From Meridianimarinicoccus marinus (GTDB lineage Bacteria; Pseudomonadota; Alphaproteobacteria; Rhodobacterales; Rhodobacteraceae): DNA of 64,000 nucleotides. The notes below the pieces were generated by a model. The model made no database searches and was not told the DNA's origin. It worked only from the letters and a program-made list of their open reading frames with translations. Below are positions 51,371 to 58,408 of this stretch, piece by piece. Location: positions 44,462-108,461 of the forward strand of contig NZ_JBFBVU010000012.1 of NCBI RefSeq assembly GCF_040689105.1, written 5' to 3'. Within the stretch, counting starts at the first letter, position 1. Each line of letters starts with the position of its first letter. Made by a program: the position numbers and the translations under genes.

Positions 51371-52311
51371 AGGGCGGTCTCCAGCCGCGTCCAGTCGGCT
51401 TGCGAACCGGGCAGGCCCAGCCGCACCCAGCGGCGGGAATAGGGAAAGATCCGGATCCAGATCCGTTGGCGGGCGAGCCGGTCCTGAAAGCGGGCGGCGT
51501 CGTCCACCTCGTAAAGCCGGAACAGGGGCGTGCCGCCAATGATCTTGCCGTGGTCCTGCATCAGCCTGTCCAGCCGCGCGGCGTCACCTGCCAGCCGGGC
51601 GCGTGTGTCGGTGGCCCAGGGAGTGTCCTCCAGCGCCAGCCGCCCGATGTGCAGGGCCGGGCCGGACACCGGCCAGGGCCCCAGCATCCGCGCCAGCCGG
51701 TCAATCAGCGCCGGATCGCCGATGGCAAAGCCCAGGCGCAGCCCGGCCAGTCCCCAGAATTTGCCGAAACTTTTCAGCACAATTGTGCCGGGACGGGCGG
51801 CTTCGGCGATCAGGCTGCGGTCGGGGCAGATGTCGCAGAAGCTTTCGTCGACGATGCGCAGGGCGGCCCCGTCCAGATCTGCAGGGCGCCAGTAGCGGCC
51901 ATCAGGATTGTTGGGATGCACCACGACCCGCGCGTTCGGGTCGGTCTCGGACAACTCCCATCCCTCCTGAACGAAGGCGCCGGCATGTTCGTTGTAGGTG
52001 GGCGTGGGAATATGGGCACGGCCAGGGCGGCCCAGCCGCGGGATGCGCGCGATCAGGGCCGAGGCACCGGGCGCGGCCAGAACAGCCGCGGTTTGGGGCA
52101 CCGACCAGAAACGCCGGGCGGCGTCTGTCAGCGTCGTTTGTGCCGCCGTATCGGGCAGGGCAGTCCAGGCTTCGGGCGGGATTTGATCCACCGGATAGGG
52201 GCAGGGGTTGATGCCGGTGGACAAATCCAGCCAGTCACTCCGCATCCCGCCAAAGCGTCGTGCCGCTGCATCGACGCCGCCCCCGTGGTCGCGCTCCGCA
52301 GCCATGGTCAT
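51367..52311 (-). CDS. cobC: Threonine-phosphate decarboxylase CobC
   Basis: A 314-residue PLP enzyme of the histidinol-phosphate aminotransferase fold that makes (R)-1-amino-2-propanol phosphate for the cobalamin linker. The Schiff-base Lys is in LKSFGKFWGLAGLRLGF; HPNNPDG is the cofactor-pocket motif, and LDLSTGINPCPYP is the N-terminal pattern of CobC/CobD. It is shorter than Salmonella CobD. The open frame runs further upstream, but ATG 52311 overlaps the DUF1636 stop as ATGA. Naming differs between species: this is CobD in Salmonella. Confidence 0.93.
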   Translation of the reverse strand: MTMAAERDHGGGVDAAARRFGGMRSDWLDLSTGINPCPYPVDQIPPEAWTALPDTAAQTTLTDAARRFWSVPQTAAVLAAPGASALIARIPRLGRPGRAHIPTPTYNEHAGAFVQEGWELSETDPNARVVVHPNNPDGRYWRPADLDGAALRIVDESFCDICPDRSLIAEAARPGTIVLKSFGKFWGLAGLRLGFAIGDPALIDRLARMLGPWPVSGPALHIGRLALEDTPWATDTRARLAGDAARLDRLMQDHGKIIGGTPLFRLYEVDDAARFQDRLARQRIWIRIFPYSRRWVRLGLPGSQADWTRLETAL

Positions 52312-52676
52312 GCTTGTGGCAGGGGCGGGTGGCGAGTGGTGAAATGGCCTTTCACCTGGGTAGGCCAGGATCGATAGGGCACCTGTCCGGTGTCGCTTTG
52401 GGCATGCAGGCTGGCATAGGTCACCAGCGCCCGGGCGGTTTCGGTATCGGGTACAAAGGCGCCCAGCGTGTAGTTCAGCTTGCCCTCGGCCTGAATCGCC
52501 ACGTTGCAGGCGCGGGTGCAGCCCATCAGGCAACTGTGTCGCCGCACCGCGATCTCGGGCTGGTCGGCGGCGGCGGCCTCGACCAGATCGGCCAGCCGTT
52601 CGCCATCGGTGACCGGATCTCCCTCCTGCCAGGTGTCGGTCTTGCAGGTGTCACATACCGTGATCCAGGTCGTCAT
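52308..52676 (-). CDS. DUF1636 metal-binding protein
   Basis: A 122-residue DUF1636 protein. Cysteines C8 and C11 (CDTC) and C49, C53, C57 in HSCLMGCTRACN suggest a metal or thioredoxin-like 2Fe-2S ferredoxin site. DUF1636 genes often accompany cobalt transport and cobalamin genes in alphaproteobacteria, consistent with being first in this cobC-cbiB operon; a role in cobalt handling or electron transfer is inferred. GGAAGGA precedes the ATG. I see no B12 riboswitch in front of it. Confidence 0.87.
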   Translation of the reverse strand: MTTWITVCDTCKTDTWQEGDPVTDGERLADLVEAAAADQPEIAVRRHSCLMGCTRACNVAIQAEGKLNYTLGAFVPDTETARALVTYASLHAQSDTGQVPYRSWPTQVKGHFTTRHPPLPQA

Positions 52677-52753
52677 GAAGCGTCCTTCCGGCAGGCCGCG
52701 GGCAGGTCAGATAAATAAAATGTTATCTTTCCTTAACGGGCCGGCCATCATCC

Positions 52754-52768
52754 TTAACCAAGTGTTAA
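52754..52768. promoter_or_regulatory. CtrA-type binding site
   Basis: TTAA-CCAAGTG-TTAA: a perfect TTAA-N7-TTAA, the full consensus for the response regulator CtrA, 79 bp upstream of the pseudo-receiver gene and 78 bp upstream of the divergent DUF1636 start. The 170-bp gap also has an AT-rich stretch with TTATCTTTCCTTAACG. Confidence 0.65.
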
Positions 52769-52846
52769 TAATTTGGGCGCCATGTCGGAAAGATCGCTGC
52801 AAAGCGGAAACCGCTTTTGGTCCTTTTTCCTGCGCTGGACGCCTGA

Positions 52847-53209
52847 ATGACCGTACTGATTGTCGAAAGCAACCCGCATCTTGCCGGGGTTTGGAGCCGT
52901 CATATCGAAAGATGTGGCCGCCGGGTGATGGTGGCCCACAGCCAGGAACAGGCCATCAATGTGCTTCAGCGCACGCCGGTTTCGATCATCTTGCTGAATG
53001 TCATGCTGGACGAGGGCAGCGCCATCGCTGTCGCCGACTACACCTCGTACCGCTTTCCCAAGGTCAAGGTACTGTTCGTCACCGCCGCGAATTTCTTCTC
53101 GGACGGGTCGATCTTCAACCATGTGGCGAATGCCTGCGCCTTCATGCCGGTCAGTACGCCGCCAGACGATCTGGCGGCGATGGTCGAGCATTACGCCGCG
53201 CGCGACTGA
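52847..53209 (+). CDS. Stand-alone receiver-like protein, degenerate
   Basis: A 120-residue protein with the size and strand pattern of a single response-regulator receiver domain, but lacking its chemistry. The first strand reads VLIVESN with E7-S8 in place of the acidic pair; the phosphoacceptor Asp is replaced by N51 (IILLNVMLDEG); the T79 of VLFVTAAN is kept; and the conserved Lys-Pro near the end is Met-Pro (AFMPVS). It may therefore signal without phosphorylation. No kinase or output gene is adjacent. A CtrA box lies upstream. Its 3' end overlaps the convergent reductase gene by 19 bp. Confidence 0.8.
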   Translation: MTVLIVESNPHLAGVWSRHIERCGRRVMVAHSQEQAINVLQRTPVSIILLNVMLDEGSAIAVADYTSYRFPKVKVLFVTAANFFSDGSIFNHVANACAFMPVSTPPDDLAAMVEHYAARD

Positions 53210-54180
53210 TCCCGACCGTGCGGCGATGTCCAGTCGATCACCGGGTTGATCGGCAAGATGCGGTTCGGATTGATGGTGTCGTGACTGTAGTGATAGTGGC
53301 GCACGAAATGGTCGGGAAACACCGTATCTGCCACGCCCGGCCACTGGTACAGCTCCCGCGCATAGGCCCAGAGGTTGGGATAGTCGATGATCCGCTTGCG
53401 GTTGCACTTGAAATGCAAGTGATAGACCGGGTCGAAACGCACCAGTGTCGGGAACAGCCGCCAGTCGGCCTCGGTGACGCGGTCGCCCATCAGATAGCGG
53501 TGTGACGACAGGCGGTCTTCCAGCCAGTCCAGCGTGTCGAACAGCGGATAGACCGCGTCGTCATAGGCCTCCTGCGTGGTGGCAAAGCCGGATTTGTAGA
53601 CGCCGTTGTTGAGGGTGCTGTAGATGCGCGCGTTGACCGCTTCGATGCCCTCGCGCAGGTCTTCGGGCCAATAGTCCGCCGTGTTGCCGGTCAGCCCGTC
53701 GAAGGCGCTGTTGAACATGCGGATGATCTCGGCGCTTTCGTTCGACACGATGGTGTCGCGCTGCGTGTCGTACAGCACCGGCACGGTGACGCGGCCGCTG
53801 ATCTTCGGATCGACGTGGGTATAGACCTCGCGCAGGAAGGCGCGCCCGCCCAGCCGGTCGCCGGTGGCGCCGGGGAAATCTTTCGAAAAGGTCCAGCCGT
53901 CGCCCAGCATGTCGGGATGCACCACCGAAACGCCGATGTGATCGGTCAGATGCTTCAGCGCCCGGAAGATCAGCGTGCGATGCGCCCAGGGGCAGGCATA
54001 GGACACAAACAGGTGATAGCGGCCGCTTTCCGCCGGAAAGCCGCCTTCGCCTGAGGGTCCGGCGCTGCCGTCCGGGGTAATCCAGTTGCGAAAGGCCGAG
54101 GTGCTGCGCTTGAACGCCCCGCCGGTTTTCTTGGTGTCGTACCAGGTGTCTTCCCAGACACCATCCACGAGTTGTCCCAT
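53191..54180 (-). CDS. Glutathionyl-hydroquinone reductase (Xi-class GST)
   Basis: A 329-residue glutathione transferase of the YqjG/EcmC/PcpF type that reduces glutathionyl-hydroquinones. The redox Cys is in SYACPWAHRTLIFR; further class motifs are VTVPVLYDTQRDTIVSNESAEIIRMFN and LFPTLVRFDPVYHLHFKCN, plus the final YYxSH-like RHYHYSHDTINP. ATG 54180 has CGGAGG 8 nt upstream. Longer frames upstream are not supported. It converges with the pseudo-receiver gene; no quinone-degradation genes are nearby. Confidence 0.93.
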   Translation of the reverse strand: MGQLVDGVWEDTWYDTKKTGGAFKRSTSAFRNWITPDGSAGPSGEGGFPAESGRYHLFVSYACPWAHRTLIFRALKHLTDHIGVSVVHPDMLGDGWTFSKDFPGATGDRLGGRAFLREVYTHVDPKISGRVTVPVLYDTQRDTIVSNESAEIIRMFNSAFDGLTGNTADYWPEDLREGIEAVNARIYSTLNNGVYKSGFATTQEAYDDAVYPLFDTLDWLEDRLSSHRYLMGDRVTEADWRLFPTLVRFDPVYHLHFKCNRKRIIDYPNLWAYARELYQWPGVADTVFPDHFVRHYHYSHDTINPNRILPINPVIDWTSPHGRDQSRAA

Positions 54181-54475
54181 GATGAACCTCCGTTTCCTGA
54201 GTCTTACATAGGGTCTTCGGGGCATATGTCGCCCTTCGCACGGGCGCAGCGGCCCTGCATGGGCGCACATCTGCCTGCGTCGCTCGCGCCCGCCGGGCCG
54301 CCGCGAAAGCGATTGCGCGGCTGCGGGTGGCCCCCTATACCGCCCCCAGACGACGCCACCGGGCCAGAGAGGTTGGCGACAGAGGGCCGACCCAATCCGG
54401 GGGCCTGAACTCGCATCGTCACGCATGTGCCGCACCCCGGCCATGTCAGGCCCGCATTGAACCGGAGCCGACGCC
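54181..54475. other. Divergent intergenic region before the cbiX operon
   Basis: A 295-bp gap between the reductase gene (-) and the small His-bearing protein (+). I see no gene, no B12 aptamer core (no GCCACTG or GGAGACCTGCC element) and no clear terminator. It must hold both promoters, none of which is obvious. Confidence 0.5.
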
Positions 54476-54703
54476 ATGCGCACTGTCCTTCTGTCCTGCC
54501 TTTCCCTGCTGGCCGCGACCATGGCCCAGGCCCATCCCGGCCATCTTGCGGATCTGGCGGGCCACGATCACTGGGTTGCGGGCGCGGCCCTTGGCGCGGC
54601 CATCGCCCTTGGCGCCTGGGCGGCTTTGAAAGGCCGCCGCAAGGATCAGCCCTCCCAGGCCGAGGCCGACGACACCCCCGCCGCCGACCCGCAGGAGGCC
54701 TGA
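54476..54703 (+). CDS. Small His-bearing membrane protein (DUF6732-like)
   Basis: A 75-residue exported or membrane protein. A cleavable signal peptide (LLSCLSLLAATMAQA) would leave AHPGHLADLAGHDHW at the mature N terminus, with four His suited to metal binding, followed by one helix (AGAALGAAIALGAWAAL), then a charged Asp/Glu/Lys tail. It resembles small proteins catalogued as DUF6732. GGAG lies 8 nt upstream. It ends 3 nt before cbiX, so it is transcribed with the cobalamin genes; a periplasmic cobalt-binding role is inferred. Confidence 0.75.
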   Translation: MRTVLLSCLSLLAATMAQAHPGHLADLAGHDHWVAGAALGAAIALGAWAALKGRRKDQPSQAEADDTPAADPQEA

Positions 54704-54706
54704 GCC

Positions 54707-55789
54707 ATGACCAAGACAGGCGTGATGATCTGCGGGCACGGCTCGCGCAGCCAGTCGGCGGTGGACGAATTCGCCACGCTGGCGCAGCAGCTTCCCGACT
54801 ACCTGCCCAGGGACTGGCTGACCGACTACGGCTACCTCGAATTCGCCAACCCGGTGATTCGCGACGGGCTGGACCGGCTGCGCGAGGCCGGCTGCGACCG
54901 CATCCTCGCGGTGCCGGGGATGCTCTTCGCGGCGATGCATTCCAAGAACGACATTCCCACGGTGCTGAACACCTATGCCGCGACCCATGGGATCGAGGTG
55001 TCCTATGGCCGCGAGTTGGGCGTCGACCCCAAGATGATCGCCGCCGCCGCCGCCCGCATCGAAGCCGCCGAAGCGCAGGCCAACGCCGATCACGGACCCG
55101 TCGCGCGCCATGACACCTGCCTCGTGGTCATCGGGCGCGGCGCCTCCGACCCGGATGCCAACGGCAATGTGGCCAAGGTCGCCCGTATGCTCTGGGAAGG
55201 CCTGGGCTTTGGCTGGTGCGAGGTGGGCTATTCTGGCGTCACCTTCCCGCTGGTGGACCCCTGCCTGACCCATGTGGCCCGGCTGGGCTACAAGCGCGTC
55301 ATTGTCTTTCCCTACTTTCTGTTCTCCGGCATCCTGATCGACCGCATCTACGGCTTCACCGACCAGACCGCCGCGGCGCACCCCGAGATCACTTTCGTCA
55401 AGGCCGGCTACCTGGGCGATCACCCGAAGGTGCTGGAAGCCTTCGCCGAACGCATCACCGAACAGGTCGGCGACCGGCCTCCGGAAAACTGCGCCATGTG
55501 CAAATACCGCACCCAGGTGCTGGGCTTCGAGGGCGAGGTTGGCGCGGTGCAGGAAAGCCATCACCACCACGTGGAAGGGCAGGGCGCCTCGGCGCCCGGC
55601 TCCAACGTGGCCGATTGCACGCTGTGTGACAGTTTCTGCACCGGCGAATGCCGCCTCGACTCAGCCCCCCACCATCACCACCACCATGACCATGACCACG
55701 GTCATGACCATCACCACCACCATCACGCCCCCTATCCCCACGCCGACCATCCGCTGGGACCGGAAAGCGCCCGCAAGACCCGCGCCTGA
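54707..55789 (+). CDS. cbiX: CbiX-type sirohydrochlorin cobaltochelatase
   Basis: A 360-residue class II chelatase of the CbiX long type, built from two ferrochelatase-like halves: the first starts GVMICGHGSRSQSAVDEF, the second LVVIGRGASDPDANGN. These enzymes insert cobalt into sirohydrochlorin in the early-cobalt pathway. After residue 258 comes CAMCKYRTQVLGFE, similar to the MxCxxC Fe-S motif of Bacillus CbiX, then CTLCDSFCTGEC (about 304-315), then a His-rich tail (about 319-345, runs HHHHHHDHDH and HHHHHH). Its occurrence beside CobN raises the question of which chelatase acts. Confidence 0.9.
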   Translation: MTKTGVMICGHGSRSQSAVDEFATLAQQLPDYLPRDWLTDYGYLEFANPVIRDGLDRLREAGCDRILAVPGMLFAAMHSKNDIPTVLNTYAATHGIEVSYGRELGVDPKMIAAAAARIEAAEAQANADHGPVARHDTCLVVIGRGASDPDANGNVAKVARMLWEGLGFGWCEVGYSGVTFPLVDPCLTHVARLGYKRVIVFPYFLFSGILIDRIYGFTDQTAAAHPEITFVKAGYLGDHPKVLEAFAERITEQVGDRPPENCAMCKYRTQVLGFEGEVGAVQESHHHHVEGQGASAPGSNVADCTLCDSFCTGECRLDSAPHHHHHHDHDHGHDHHHHHHAPYPHADHPLGPESARKTRA

Positions 55790-55823
55790 TTTTTTCTTGG
55801 CCCAAATACTCTCGCCGAAGGCG
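55790..55823 (-). repeat. Dispersed GGAGTATTT repeat, copy F
   Basis: On the minus strand: CCGCCTTCGGCGAGAGTATTT then GGGCCAAGAAAAAA. It begins directly after the cbiX stop, within the plus-strand operon, 37 bp before cobH. Confidence 0.85.
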
Positions 55824-55860
55824 GCCCCCGGCTGCCATTGGCGCAACTCTTCGGATCCGC

Positions 55861-56502
55861 ATGCGTCGTTACGAAAAAGACCCCAAGGCCATCTACGCCC
55901 AAAGCTTCGCCACCGTGCGGGCCGAGGCGCGGCTGGACCGTTTCCCAGCCGAGATGGAATCGGTGGCCGTGCGCCTGATCCACGCCTGCGGCATGATCGA
56001 GATCGCCGATCGTCTGGCGTTCTCGCCGGATGCGGTCACCGCCGGGCGCGCCGCGCTGGCTGCCGGGGCGCCGGTGATCTGCGATTGTGAAATGGCCGGC
56101 GCCGGCATCATCCGCCGCTACCTGCCGCCTGCCACCGAGATCCTTGTCACCCTCAACGACCCGCGCGTGCCGCAGATGGCGCAAGACCTCGGAACCACGC
56201 GGTCGGCGGCGGCGGTGGAGCTGTGGCGCGACCGGCTGGCGGGTGCTGTGGTGGCCATCGGCAACGCGCCCACGGCCCTGTTCCACCTGCTTGAGACGAT
56301 CGACCGGGGCGGCCCGAAACCGGCGCTGATCCTCGGTTTTCCGGTGGGCTTTGTCGGGGCAGCGGAATCCAAGGCCGAACTGGCCGCCAACCCGCGCGGC
56401 ATTCCCTTCATCGCCCTGCGCGGACGGCGTGGCGGCTCGGCGCTGGCCTCCGCCGCCGTCAATGCAGTGGCTGCTGGCTTGCCGGAACTGGAGCGGCTCT
56501 GA
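55861..56502 (+). CDS. cobH: Precorrin-8X methylmutase CobH
   Basis: A 213-residue enzyme that moves the C-11 methyl group to C-12, giving hydrogenobyrinic acid. The catalytic His is in VRLIHACGM; other motifs are DCEMAGAGI, GNAPTALFHLLE and GFPVGFVGAAESK. Length is typical. The gene follows cbiX after a 71-bp repeat-bearing gap, and its TGA overlaps the cobL ATG by one base. Confidence 0.96.
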   Translation: MRRYEKDPKAIYAQSFATVRAEARLDRFPAEMESVAVRLIHACGMIEIADRLAFSPDAVTAGRAALAAGAPVICDCEMAGAGIIRRYLPPATEILVTLNDPRVPQMAQDLGTTRSAAAVELWRDRLAGAVVAIGNAPTALFHLLETIDRGGPKPALILGFPVGFVGAAESKAELAANPRGIPFIALRGRRGGSALASAAVNAVAAGLPELERL

Positions 56503-57704
56503 TGGTCGGAAAATGGCTGGACATCATCGGTATCGGCGATGACGGCATGGCCAGCCTGCTGCCCGCCGCCCGCGACCGCCTGCAATCGGCCGAGCATGTC
56601 TTTGCCAGCGACCGTCTGCATGGGCTCACCCCGGATCTGAGCGCCGAGCGCCATTCCTGGCCCAGCCCCTTCTCGGCCTTGATCGGCGACCTGACCGCCC
56701 TGCGCGGCAAGAAGGTGGCGGTGCTGGCCACCGGCGATCCGCTGTGGTTTTCGGTCGGCGCACGCATCGGGCGTGACATCGACCCCGCCGAGATTCGCTA
56801 TCACCCGCAGCTTTCGGCCTTCCAACTGGCCTGCGCCCGGCTGGGCTGGTCGCTGGCGGATGTGGAAACCCTCACCGCCCACGGCCGCCCGACCGAGCAG
56901 ATCCTGCCCTTCGTCGGTCCCGATCAGCGCCTGTTGGTGCTCACCGCCGATGGCGAAACCCCGGCCCGCATCGCTGGCCTGCTCAGCGAACGCGGCTATG
57001 GCGGCTCGGTCCTGACGGTGCTGGCGCATATGGGCGGCGACGCGGAACAGCGGATCACCGGGCTGGCCTCGGGCTGGACCCAGCGCGTGCCCGATTTCCA
57101 CACGCTGGCCATCGAGTGCATCGCCGATGAAAACGCCCAGATGCTGGCCCGCACACCGGGCCTGCCCGATGATGTCTTCGAGCATGACGGCAAGATGACC
57201 AAGCGCGAGGTGCGCGCCCTGACGCTGGCCAAGCTGATGCCCAAGCGCGGGGCGCTGCTGTGGGACATCGGCTGCGGCTGCGGCTCGGTCGCCATCGAAT
57301 GGATGCGCGCGGCCCGCGATGCCCGCGCCATCGGGCTGGACCCGAACCCCGACCGCCGCGCCATGGCCGCCGCCAACGCGCTGGCGCTGGGGGTGCCGAA
57401 GCTGGACCTGATCGACGCAACTGCCCCCGAAGGCCTGGCCGACCTGCCCGACCCGGATGCCGTGTTCATCGGCGGCGGCCTGTCCGAGGACACCGCCGAG
57501 GTGGCCCTGATGGCGCTGAAACCGCTGGGCCGGCTGGTGGCCAATGCCGTCACGCTGGAAAGCGAAGCGCAGCTGATCCGCCTGCACGCCCGGTTTGGTG
57601 GCGAGTTGACCCGCCTGTCCGTGGCCCGCGCCCGCCCGGTGGGCCGCCTGACCGGCTGGGACAGCTTCATGCCGGTCACCCAGTGGAGCCTGCTGAAACG
57701 ATGA
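56502..57704 (+). CDS. cobL: Precorrin-6Y C5,15-methyltransferase CobL
   Basis: A 400-residue fusion that methylates C-5 and C-15 and decarboxylates the C-12 side chain of precorrin-6B. Residues 1-205 form the CbiE-like tetrapyrrole methylase half (DIIGIGDDG, LATGDPLWFSVG); residues 215-400 form the CbiT-like Rossmann methyltransferase (MTKREVRALTLAKL, LWDIGCGCGSVAIEWMR). The two-domain form is typical of the aerobic pathway. It overlaps cobI by 4 nt (ATGA). Confidence 0.96.
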   Translation: MVGKWLDIIGIGDDGMASLLPAARDRLQSAEHVFASDRLHGLTPDLSAERHSWPSPFSALIGDLTALRGKKVAVLATGDPLWFSVGARIGRDIDPAEIRYHPQLSAFQLACARLGWSLADVETLTAHGRPTEQILPFVGPDQRLLVLTADGETPARIAGLLSERGYGGSVLTVLAHMGGDAEQRITGLASGWTQRVPDFHTLAIECIADENAQMLARTPGLPDDVFEHDGKMTKREVRALTLAKLMPKRGALLWDIGCGCGSVAIEWMRAARDARAIGLDPNPDRRAMAAANALALGVPKLDLIDATAPEGLADLPDPDAVFIGGGLSEDTAEVALMALKPLGRLVANAVTLESEAQLIRLHARFGGELTRLSVARARPVGRLTGWDSFMPVTQWSLLKR

Positions 57705-58408
57705 CCGTCCCCGGCACGCTCTACGGCGTCGGGCTGGGCCCCGGCGACCCCGACCTGATCACCCGCCGCGCGGCGCGGCTGATCGAAGGCGCGCGCGTGG
57801 TGGCCTATCCTGCCCTGGCGGGCGGCGACAGTTTCGCCCGCGCCATCGCCGCCAACATGATCCCCGCCACCGCACGCGAGATCGTCATGGAAGTGCCCAT
57901 GACCCCGGCCCGCGCGCCCGCACAAGCCGCCTATGATGCCGGGGCCGCCCGCATCGCCGAGGCGCTGGATGCTGGTGACGACGTGGTGGTCCTCTGCGAG
58001 GGCGATCCGTTCTTCTACGGCTCCTTCATGTATCTGCACGCCCGCCTCGCACCGCTCTTCGCGGTTGAGGTCGTGCCCGGCGTCACCTCGGTCACCGCCT
58101 GTGCGGCCCGTGCCGGTCTGCCACTGGCGGCCCGCAACGAAACCCTGACGGTACTGCCCGGCCCGCTGCCCGACGCCGAACTGCGCGCCCGCATTCGCGA
58201 GGCCGATACGCTGGTGCTGATGAAGGTGGGCCGCCACCTGTCGCGCCTGCGCGCGCTGTTGGACGCCGAGGGCCTGCTGGACCGCGCCGTCTATGTCGAA
58301 CGCGCCACCCTGCCGGTCGAGCGCCGCCTGCCGCTGGCCGAAGCGCCCGACCCCGCCCCGTATTTCTCGATGATCCTCGTGACGAAAGGCGCCGACCCGT
58401 GGCTGTAA
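57701..58408 (+). CDS. cobI: Precorrin-2 C20-methyltransferase CobI
   Basis: A 235-residue SAM-dependent tetrapyrrole methylase that makes precorrin-3A. Motifs: GTLYGVGLGPGDPDLITRRA, VVLCEGDPFFYGSFMYL and VEVVPGVTSVTACAARAGLPLA, characteristic of CobI/CbiL. The start ATG 57701 overlaps the cobL stop; the open frame extends upstream in the cobL region but is a shadow there. Its end overlaps the cobJ GTG by 10 nt. Confidence 0.95.
   Translation: MTVPGTLYGVGLGPGDPDLITRRAARLIEGARVVAYPALAGGDSFARAIAANMIPATAREIVMEVPMTPARAPAQAAYDAGAARIAEALDAGDDVVVLCEGDPFFYGSFMYLHARLAPLFAVEVVPGVTSVTACAARAGLPLAARNETLTVLPGPLPDAELRARIREADTLVLMKVGRHLSRLRALLDAEGLLDRAVYVERATLPVERRLPLAEAPDPAPYFSMILVTKGADPWL

Noticed and set aside
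52847..53209. CpdR or a normal response regulator
   Set aside because: The phosphoacceptor Asp, acidic pair and Lys are all missing, so a standard phosphorylated receiver assignment is not supported.
54181..54475. Second cobalamin riboswitch before the cbiX operon
   Set aside because: None of the conserved aptamer blocks found at 44835-45017 occurs here on the plus strand.
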